Below, piece after piece: positions 5,533 through 9,920 of a stretch of 9,920 nucleotides of DNA. Positions within the stretch are counted from its first letter, which is position 1, and the number at the start of each line of letters is the position of its first letter. Below the pieces are notes generated by a model. That model ran no database searches. It had not been told where the DNA came from and worked only from the letters and a program-made list of their open reading frames with translations. The position numbers and the translations under genes were made by a program. The stretch is from assembly GCA_934101345.1 (NCBI GenBank), contig CAKOQV010000041.1, positions 1 through 9,920 of the forward strand, in the 5' to 3' direction. This DNA is from an uncultured Bacilli bacterium. GTDB lineage: Bacteria; Bacillota_I; Bacilli_A; RF39; UBA660.

Positions 5533-5628
5533 AAAATAGACACAAATGTTTAGAAGGTATATAAATTAATAGTTTAATCTCCAAATATAATAAAAAAATG
5601 AAAAATGTGCAAAATTGTTTTAAAATTG
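5533..5628. other. Non-coding spacer, nothing recognised
   Basis: AT-rich sequence between the amidase relic and the promoter region of the TPR-like gene. I see no plausible ORF with a ribosome site, no strong hairpin and no tRNA-like structure here. Confidence 0.5.
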
Positions 5629-5680
5629 TCGGAATTTTGTGTATAATATAGTTGATACATTCGGAATTTTGTGATAAAAT
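5629..5680 (+). promoter_or_regulatory. Promoter of the TPR-like gene with a 13-bp direct repeat
   Basis: TTGATA (5652-5657), 17-bp spacer, TAAAAT (5675-5680). The 13-mer TCGGAATTTTGTG occurs exactly at 5629-5641 and 5661-5673, 32 bp apart (about three helix turns). The second copy fills the spacer just before the -10, and the first runs straight into another TATAAT (5642-5647). This looks like paired operator sites or a duplicated promoter. Confidence 0.6.
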
Positions 5681-5751
5681 CATACAAAAGAAAGACATAA
5701 CGGCCAGATTACAAAAAAAATTAATAAATACTTAGTTAAAAAGAAAGAAGT

Positions 5752-5757
5752 AGGTGA
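5752..5757 (+). promoter_or_regulatory. Ribosome binding site favouring the ATG at 5763
   Basis: AGGTGA lies 5 nt before ATG 5763. The upstream in-frame GTG at 5754 is inside this site and has no good site of its own, so 5763 is the better start. Confidence 0.65.
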
Positions 5758-5762
5758 AGAAA

Positions 5763-6650
5763 ATGGATAATAAATTTAATAATATGTTACAAGATTTTTT
5801 GAAAAATAATAATGTTGAAAATATTGATGAAGCAAATGAAAAATTACAAGAATTTATAAAAATGTATAATAGCGGCGAAATAGAATATAAAAATACACCA
5901 CTTGATGATGCTTATGAAATTTTAGAAGAAGCACAACATGCCAAAAATGAAAAAGAAGCAATTAGGTTAGCAAAAAAAGCATACGAAAAATCAGCAGAAT
6001 GTTTTGATGCACTTTTATTTCAGTGTGATTTAGAAGAAAATGGAATAAAAAGAATGAAACTATTAAATGATGGCCTTGAATTTGAAAAAAACAGATTAAC
6101 AAAGGAAAACTATTTTGATAAAGAAAATATAGGACATTTTTATGGAATATTTGAAACAAGACCATATATTAGAGGTTTAGTTACCAAAATAGAATACTTA
6201 TTAGAAGAAGGAAAATTACGTCAAGCTTGTAATATATGTAACGAAGTTTTAAAATTAAATAATAATGATAATTTAGGTGCTAGATATTTATTAATGGCAA
6301 TATATGGAGTACTAGAAGAAGAAAAAGAAATGCTAAAGTTATATAAAAAATATCCTGAGGAAAACTTAGAAATGTTGTTTCCCTTATTTGCTATATATTA
6401 TAAGAATGGAAATGATAAAAAGGCTTTAGAATATTTAAACAGAATTGATAAATGTAATTCAAATTTTGTGAAGCTTTTTAAGGGAACCATAAAAGAAAGT
6501 AAAAAAGTAAATCCTGGATATTATAGCAGAGGTGATTCATCTGAAATTTTTATGTACCTCGAACGTTATGATTATTTATTAATTACAATGCCAAGACTTC
6601 ATGAATATATTATAGAAAATTTAATGAAAAACAAAAAGGCCAAAAGATAA
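5763..6650 (+). CDS. TPR-like helical repeat protein (ST7-like family)
   Basis: 295 residues from ATG 5763. It is almost wholly helical, with TPR-like pairs at about 45-90 (AYEILEEAQHAKNEKEAIRL), 140-190 (LEEGKLRQACNICNEVLKLN then GARYLLMAIYGVLEEE) and 205-232 (AIYYKNGNDKKALEYLNRID). Between them is a distinctive block, NIGHFYGIFETRPYIRG (122-138). This layout matches a conserved Firmicutes family sometimes annotated as TPR or ST7-like. There is no signal peptide, membrane segment or catalytic motif, so a cytoplasmic protein-binding scaffold is inferred. It has its own promoter with a repeated 13-mer and is followed after 26 bp by the UPF0158-like gene, a likely two-gene operon. The pair lies between the amidase relic and the intact amidase gene. 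Confidence 0.75.
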   Translation: MDNKFNNMLQDFLKNNNVENIDEANEKLQEFIKMYNSGEIEYKNTPLDDAYEILEEAQHAKNEKEAIRLAKKAYEKSAECFDALLFQCDLEENGIKRMKLLNDGLEFEKNRLTKENYFDKENIGHFYGIFETRPYIRGLVTKIEYLLEEGKLRQACNICNEVLKLNNNDNLGARYLLMAIYGVLEEEKEMLKLYKKYPEENLEMLFPLFAIYYKNGNDKKALEYLNRIDKCNSNFVKLFKGTIKESKKVNPGYYSRGDSSEIFMYLERYDYLLITMPRLHEYIIENLMKNKKAKR

Positions 6651-6676
6651 AAATTTGAAAGGATTTATTAACAAAT

Positions 6677-7111
6677 ATGAAAAAAACAATATATACAATA
6701 GCAGATATCCTTATGAATACACATGATTTGGAATGCTTTTTTTTGAAAACTGACACAATGGAAATTGTAAATCCAATAGATTATCTGAAGACTTTTTTAC
6801 CAGAAAATCCAACTGAGGAAGATTATGAGAAATTACTAACAAAAGAATCTTTAAATATATATCTATTACCAGACTATAAATTTATTGACCATAAAGCCAT
6901 AATGACTGAGTTTACAAAAAATATTTTGGACGATAAACAAACTAGACAAGAATTATTTTATATATTAAGAAATCATAATTACATGGATAAATTTTATGAA
7001 TGTTTAAAAAAACACAATTTATATGAAGAATACTGTGAATATTCATCTGATTATTATAATTATGTTTTTAAAGAGTGGTGTAAAATACATAATATTAATT
7101 TAAAAGTTTAA
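6677..7111 (+). CDS. UPF0158-like protein of unknown function
   Basis: 144 residues. The C-terminal half has the UPF0158 pattern: LPDYKFIDHKAIMTEFTKNI (64-83), RQELFYILRNHNYMDKFYEC (90-109), and the closing motif in which an aromatic-rich stretch ends in FKEWCKIHNI (131-140), matching the family's W...L..W....I end. The first 60 residues are less typical. Acidic and aromatic-rich, with no signal peptide. No reaction is known for the family. AAAGGA (6658-6663) is the only ribosome site and lies 13 nt upstream, which is long and may mean weak or coupled translation with the TPR-like gene 26 bp before. A strong terminator follows. Confidence 0.65.
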   Translation: MKKTIYTIADILMNTHDLECFFLKTDTMEIVNPIDYLKTFLPENPTEEDYEKLLTKESLNIYLLPDYKFIDHKAIMTEFTKNILDDKQTRQELFYILRNHNYMDKFYECLKKHNLYEEYCEYSSDYYNYVFKEWCKIHNINLKV

Positions 7112-7119
7112 AAAAATCA

Positions 7120-7151
7120 AAGAATTTTGACTTAATGTTAAGATTCTTTTT
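7120..7151 (+). terminator. Intrinsic terminator of the TPR-like/UPF0158 operon
   Basis: 12-bp stem AAGAATTTTGAC (7120-7131) / GTTAAGATTCTT (7137-7148) including two G-T pairs, 5-nt loop, then a U-run to 7151. Confidence 0.85.
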
Positions 7152-7185
7152 CATTTTATAAAAAATACCTCATATCATAACATAA

Positions 7186-7213
7186 TAGAATAAAATAGTA
7201 TCTTTTTATTCTA
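7186..7213 (+). other. AT-only hairpin in the amidase leader
   Basis: TAGAATAAAA (7186-7195) pairs with TTTTATTCTA (7204-7213), 10 bp, 8-nt loop. It begins in the block shared with the relic at 5411-5532, where the corresponding bases form the 3' arm of the terminator at 5404-5427, so it may be a decayed terminator. It is too AT-rich to be strong. Confidence 0.35.
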
Positions 7214-7218
7214 GTCAA

Positions 7219-7249
7219 GTTAACCAAATTAACATTATTTACATATACT
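7219..7249 (+). promoter_or_regulatory. Probable amidase promoter with inverted repeat
   Basis: TATACT (7244-7249) is a fair -10. At the -35 position lies GTTAACCAAATTAAC (7219-7233), an inverted repeat (GTTAA/TTAAC). The decayed copy also keeps an inverted repeat there with different bases, GTTAT...ATAAC (5439-5455), which suggests an operator. No consensus -35 is seen. Confidence 0.4.
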
Positions 7250-7255
7250 ACTTTG

Positions 7256-7263
7256 AAGGTGAT
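7256..7263 (+). promoter_or_regulatory. Ribosome binding site deciding the amidase start at 7268
   Basis: AAGGTGAT ends 4 nt before ATG 7268. An in-frame TTG at 7253 would overlap this site. The relic at 5485 keeps the same ATG and first codons, which supports 7268. Confidence 0.8.
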
Positions 7264-7267
7264 AACT

Positions 7268-8644
7268 ATGAATAATAATGAAGATAGAGCGGTCCGTAAA
7301 GTAATAATTGACCCAGGTCACGGTGGTACGGATTCTGGTGCTACAGGCAATAATTTACTAGAAAAAGACTATAATCTATTAATATCCAAATACATGTATG
7401 ATAGATTTAAAGAGTTAGGAATACCAGTAGCTATAACTAGAGACTCAGATACCACATTGTCTCCATCTGATAGAGTAAATACTATTTTAAATAAGTTTGG
7501 TAACTCATCTGATGTTATACTAATATCGAACCATGTTAATTCAGGAGGCGGCGAAGGAGCCGAAGTCATATATGCCCTAAGAAACAAAGATACCCTAGCC
7601 AAAAACATTCTAAACAATATCGGAACTACAGGACAAGAAACAAGAAAATACTATCAAAGAAGATTACCTAGTGATACCTCAAAAGACTACTATTTCATAC
7701 ATCGAAATACTGGAAATCTAGAGCCACTAATTGTTGAGTATGGTTTTATTGACAATACCAAGGATGTAGGCTTTTTAAAAGAAAACTACAAAGAACTAGC
7801 AGAAGCCGTCATATCAGCAGTAGCAAACTATATAGGAGTACCATACACACCACCTGAAGGATTAATAACCAATACCTACATAGTACAAAAGGGTGACTCA
7901 CTATACAGCATTGCCAATAAACTAGGTACTACTGTTTCAGAATTAAAAAAAGAAAACAACCTTACCTCAAACACTCTCCAGATAGGCCAGGTCCTAAGAA
8001 TACCATCAAAAGAAGTATATGAAGGAGAAACCAATATCTATACTGTAAAAAGTGGTGACTCACTATACAAGATAGCTCAAAATAATAACACCACTATTGA
8101 TGAAATAAAAAGATTAAATAATTTAACATCAAATAACCTTATAATAGGCCAGACACTAAAACTACCAAGTCCTCTTACTCCAGAAAATACTTACACAGTA
8201 AAAAGTGGCGATTCTCTATATAAAATAGCACAAAAATATAATACCACAGTAGATGAAATAAAAAGATTAAATAATCTTACTTCAAACATTTTATCCGTAG
8301 GTCAGGTCTTAAAACTACCAACCACATCATCCGAAACACCATCATCAAATACAGTAGATTATACCGTTAAATCAGGTGACTCCTTATACAAGATAGCAAA
8401 TCAATATAATGTAACAGTGGATGCCATCAAAAGAGCCAATAATCTTACTACCAATACTCTCCAAATAGGAGAGGTACTAAGAATACCATTAGGTACTTCA
8501 AGGGAAACAACATATACAGTAAAGTCAGGTGATTCTCTATATTCTATAGCTAAAAAGTATAACACAACAATAAATAGGCTAAAAGAACTAAATAATCTTA
8601 GTTCAAATCTATTAAATATAGGTCAAATATTAATCGTAGGATAA
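7268..8644 (+). CDS. N-acetylmuramoyl-L-alanine amidase (Amidase_3) with five LysM repeats
   Basis: 458 residues. It cuts the bond between N-acetylmuramic acid and the stem peptide of peptidoglycan. Residues 9-195 are an Amidase_3 domain: DPGHGGTDSGA (15-25) with zinc ligand His18, Glu32 in LLEKDYN, His89 in SNHVNSGGGEG, and catalytic Glu157 in VEYGFIDN. After a PYTPPEG linker come five LysM repeats of about 45 residues, starting near residues 203, 256, 307, 363 and 414, each with a YTVKSGDSLY-like start and an ...IGQ-L-x-x-P-like end, which bind glycan. There is no signal peptide: the protein begins MNNNEDRAVRK. That is typical of phage-type endolysins needing a holin, or of export by another route. 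No holin is in the window. It has its own promoter, and a decayed 5' copy lies 1.8 kb upstream. Assignment is secure. Confidence 0.95.
   Translation: MNNNEDRAVRKVIIDPGHGGTDSGATGNNLLEKDYNLLISKYMYDRFKELGIPVAITRDSDTTLSPSDRVNTILNKFGNSSDVILISNHVNSGGGEGAEVIYALRNKDTLAKNILNNIGTTGQETRKYYQRRLPSDTSKDYYFIHRNTGNLEPLIVEYGFIDNTKDVGFLKENYKELAEAVISAVANYIGVPYTPPEGLITNTYIVQKGDSLYSIANKLGTTVSELKKENNLTSNTLQIGQVLRIPSKEVYEGETNIYTVKSGDSLYKIAQNNNTTIDEIKRLNNLTSNNLIIGQTLKLPSPLTPENTYTVKSGDSLYKIAQKYNTTVDEIKRLNNLTSNILSVGQVLKLPTTSSETPSSNTVDYTVKSGDSLYKIANQYNVTVDAIKRANNLTTNTLQIGEVLRIPLGTSRETTYTVKSGDSLYSIAKKYNTTINRLKELNNLSSNLLNIGQILIVG
7871..8641 (+). repeat. Five tandem LysM-coding repeats
   Basis: Five related units encode the LysM modules. 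The AGTGG/AGTCAGG-TGA-TC-CTATA start recurs in each, and units 2 and 3 share an uninterrupted run of over 20 bases in their middle (GATGAAATAAAAAGATTAAA). Such identity can support unit gain or loss by recombination. Unit 5 is the most divergent at its end (LIVG). Confidence 0.85.
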
Positions 8645-8653
8645 TGTCCATAT

Positions 8654-8690
8654 AGAAAGTATATAACAATATATTTTCTTTTTCTTTATA
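8654..8690 (+). terminator. Probable terminator of the amidase gene
   Basis: AGAAA-GT-ATAT (8654-8664) pairs with ATATTTTCT (8671-8679) with a 2-nt bulge and 6-nt loop, followed by a U-rich tract. The stem is weak but in the right place, 10 bp after the stop. Confidence 0.55.
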
Positions 8691-8693
8691 TTT

Positions 8694-8747
8694 CCCCTTA
8701 AGCCTATAGTCTTTCGGGGCATTATGAAGCCTAAGGTCTTCATAATG
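8694..8747 (+). repeat. Double-hairpin element, copy 3
   Basis: First hairpin: CCCC (8694-8697) and AAG (8700-8702) pair with CTT (8711-8713) and GGGG (8716-8719) across a 2x2 internal loop, loop CCTATAGT. Second hairpin: CATTATGAAG (8720-8729) / CTTCATAATG (8738-8747), a perfect 10-bp stem, loop CCTAAGGT (8730-8737). The second stem differs from copy 1 at five base pairs, all compensated. Confidence 0.8.
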
Positions 8748-8811
8748 AACAATTTTAAATTAAGTAATTACCACATTTTTACAATTAATATATCAAAAAT
8801 TTAAATGCCTA

Positions 8812-8836
8812 TGTTATAATTGCAATAGAGGAAGTG
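8812..8836 (+). promoter_or_regulatory. Promoter-like and ribosome-site sequence before an aborted ORF
   Basis: A TG-extended TATAAT (TG 8812-8813, hexamer 8815-8820) is followed by AGAGGAAGTG (8827-8836), 7 nt before ATG 8844. No good -35 is visible. Confidence 0.5.
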
Positions 8837-8843
8837 TATCAAT

Positions 8844-9022
8844 ATGGAAGTATCAAAATTAAGAGAAGAGTTTTTAAATAAATTACAGAAAGAAGAGTAA
8901 TTTCAAACTATCTTTTTGAAAATATAAAAAACACCATTCCTGATATCATGATGTCTCTAAAATGGGGTTCACATACATATATTCTAGTTTTGATTTACAC
9001 ATCAAATGTAAAGTCAAATTAA
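8844..9022 (+). pseudogene. Aborted or decayed small gene
   Basis: ATG 8844 reads MEVSKLREEFLNKLQKEE and stops at 8898-8900. It has an intact-looking promoter, ribosome site and start, but only 18 codons. An overlapping frame open from 8882 to 9022 reads on as ERRVISNYLFENIKNTIPD, then IMMSLKWGSHTYILVLIY. A single slip near 8894 would join the two into a protein of about 60 residues. I do not recognise either part. It could be the relic of a larger gene, or the 18-residue peptide could be real. Confidence 0.35.
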
Positions 9023-9035
9023 TGTTGTATCTTAC

Positions 9036-9064
9036 TTTGTCAAATATTGTCATATTATGACAAA
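9036..9064. promoter_or_regulatory. Operator-like palindrome
   Basis: TTGTCAT-ATT-ATGACAA (9047-9063) is a perfect 7+7 palindrome. A further TTTGTCA at 9036-9042 can also pair with TGACAAA (9058-9064). With three TGTCA-type half sites in 29 bp it looks like a dimeric regulator site, about 100 bp before the next promoter. No U-tract follows, so it is not a terminator. Confidence 0.4.
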
Positions 9065-9160
9065 AACAAAAATAAAATATCGTAATTATATATTCTACTA
9101 ATGAATAAGGAAACATAAAGCCTTTTAAAAATTAAATCGAAATTAATGAGTAAAAATACA

Positions 9161-9189
9161 TTTACTTAATATTTTTGGTATGGTATAAT
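9161..9189 (+). promoter_or_regulatory. Promoter of the DUF4358-like gene
   Basis: TTTACT (9161-9166), 17-bp spacer, TG-extended TATAAT (TG 9181-9182, hexamer 9184-9189). AGGAGG (9202-9207) then precedes ATG 9213. Confidence 0.75.
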
Positions 9190-9212
9190 CAAGATATAAA
9201 TAGGAGGAATAA

Positions 9213-9794
9213 ATGAAGAAAAAACAAAATATTTTAGTAATAGCTTTAATATTACTAGCGGTTATCTCGTTTGGTATAATTATATTAGTATCAGGAAAGG
9301 AAAATACAAGTAGTCTTGAGACAACTAAAGATATTATCAAAATGATTAGTATAATAAATAAAGATAATAAAAATGTTTTACCGGAACTTGAAACTATGAA
9401 AATAGATGTAAAAAATATTGATGAAGTTACTAGTTATACAGGATTAACATCAAATGATGATATTGAATCAATTGTTGTATCAGTACCATTGATAACATCA
9501 CAAGCTTATTCAGTGGCTGTTGTTAAGGTTAAAGATACCGCTGATGTAGAAAAAATTAAGCAAGAGATGTTAGATAATATTGATATGGGACGTTGGATTT
9601 GTGTTTCTGCAGAACAATTATATATTACTAATAGTGGTAATGTAATATTCTCTGTAATGACCGATAAAGATATAGCTAAAGCAGTATATGATGATTTTAA
9701 GAAATATGTAAATAATGAGATTGGAAAAGAATTAGAAAAAACAAATGATGAGGGAAGTATAGAACTTCCACCAGAAATGACAATAGTAGAGTAA
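9213..9794 (+). CDS. Membrane-anchored DUF4358-like protein
   Basis: 193 residues. Residues 7-27 (ILVIALILLAVISFGIIIL) form one hydrophobic helix after MKKKQN, so the protein is probably anchored with its C-terminal part outside. There is no lipobox cysteine. Residues 35-165 fit DUF4358: a repeated alpha/beta pattern with SIVVSVPLITSQAYSVAVVK (86-105), MGRWICVSAEQLYITNSGN (125-143) and VIFSVMTDKDIAKAVYDDF (144-162). The tail is acidic (ELPPEMTIVE). The function of DUF4358 is not known, but such genes are often found beside MBOAT/AlgI-type acyltransferase genes, as here with one starting 40 bp downstream. A role in envelope O-acylation is inferred from that. The promoter and ribosome site are strong. 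A terminator lies between the two genes. Confidence 0.75.
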   Translation: MKKKQNILVIALILLAVISFGIIILVSGKENTSSLETTKDIIKMISIINKDNKNVLPELETMKIDVKNIDEVTSYTGLTSNDDIESIVVSVPLITSQAYSVAVVKVKDTADVEKIKQEMLDNIDMGRWICVSAEQLYITNSGNVIFSVMTDKDIAKAVYDDFKKYVNNEIGKELEKTNDEGSIELPPEMTIVE

Positions 9795-9798
9795 AGAA

Positions 9799-9820
9799 GC
9801 ACCTTTAAAGGTGCCTTTTT
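9799..9820 (+). terminator. Terminator between the DUF4358-like gene and the MBOAT gene
   Basis: GCACCT (9799-9804) / AGGTGC (9809-9814) around TTAA, then CTTTTT (9815-9820). It begins 4 bp after the stop and ends 14 bp before the next start codon. Confidence 0.8.
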
Positions 9821-9834
9821 AAGAGGAGGATAAA

Positions 9835-9920
9835 ATGTTATTTACTAGTATTAGTTTTTTGTATTATTTTTTACCAGCGTTAATAATTATATATTTTATA
9901 ACACCTAAAAAATATAAAAA
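9835..9920 (+). CDS. Start of an MBOAT/AlgI-type membrane O-acyltransferase (3' end outside window)
   Basis: The first 28 residues are visible: MLFTSISFLYYFLPALIIIY, then FITPKKYK. This is the characteristic opening of AlgI/DltB-like MBOAT proteins (MLFSS..FL..FLP....YF..PKK.KN), which use membrane-bound acyl groups to O-acylate polysaccharide or cell-wall polymers. AGGAGG (9824-9829) is 5 nt before ATG. The catalytic histidine and the rest are beyond the window. No promoter fits between the terminator at 9799-9820 and the start, so transcription must read through or begin inside the preceding gene. Confidence 0.8.
   Translation, partial: MLFTSISFLYYFLPALIIIYFITPKKYK

Noticed and set aside
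5411..7310. Composite transposon flanked by the duplicated amidase leader
   Set aside because: No transposase, terminal inverted repeats or clean target-site duplication is visible. The flanks are diverged direct repeats of gene sequence, so duplication or recombination is the better reading.
8641..9212. tRNA or rRNA gene in the long gene-poor stretch
   Set aside because: No cloverleaf, CCA end or conserved rRNA segment was found; the hairpins there are the double-hairpin element and the palindrome.
9506..9802. Minus-strand frame of 98 codons opposite the DUF4358-like gene
   Set aside because: Ser/Ile/Leu-rich antisense shadow without a ribosome site.

Overview
The window is a very AT-rich stretch of low-GC Gram-positive type DNA, probably from a gut Bacilli or Clostridia-like Firmicute or a Firmicutes-derived relative. 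The reasons are strong AGGAGG-type ribosome sites, TG-extended TATAAT promoters, short U-tract terminators, TGG-coded tryptophan with no in-frame TGA (standard code), and families common in gut Firmicutes. Every gene lies on the + strand. It reads as a loosely packed accessory region: single genes or short operons separated by terminators, gene relics and repeats.

Layout. 3-362: C-terminus of an unrecognised protein. 512-1336: putative HExxH metallopeptidase with a probable frameshift near its C-terminus. 1615-2631: RhuM-family protein. 2692-3306: GNAT acetyltransferase, followed by a collapsed relic of a gene starting MNYVYHGSNI (3308-3389). 3508-5402: apparent operon of a DinD-like protein split by a one-base loss in an A-run, a small protein resembling the SAM-like core-binding domain of tyrosine recombinases but with no catalytic domain, and a family-4-like uracil-DNA glycosylase with four cysteines. 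5411-5532: decayed duplicate of the leader and first 14 codons of the amidase gene that lies 1.8 kb downstream. 5763-7111: TPR-like protein and UPF0158-like protein. 7268-8644: cytoplasmic-type N-acetylmuramoyl-L-alanine amidase with five LysM repeats. 8645-9212: gene-poor stretch with a terminator, a repeat, an aborted small ORF and an operator-like palindrome. 9213-9794: DUF4358-like membrane-anchored protein. 9835 onward: start of an MBOAT/AlgI-type O-acyltransferase.

The most striking unexplained structure is a 53-54 bp element present three times (355-407, 1443-1495, 8694-8747). Each copy is two abutting hairpins whose loops are variants of CCTAAGGT, while the stems differ between copies by compensatory changes. 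This suggests selection on a folded RNA or a foldable DNA strand. The elements sit after the end of one gene and 60-80 bp before the promoter of the next, so they look like independent intergenic elements rather than leaders.

Functional themes are DNA damage and base repair (DinD-like plus glycosylase), cell-wall lysis (amidase), cell-envelope acylation (DUF4358 plus MBOAT), and mobile-DNA-associated genes (RhuM, recombinase-like domain, relics). Family names come from motif recognition by eye; no database search was made.
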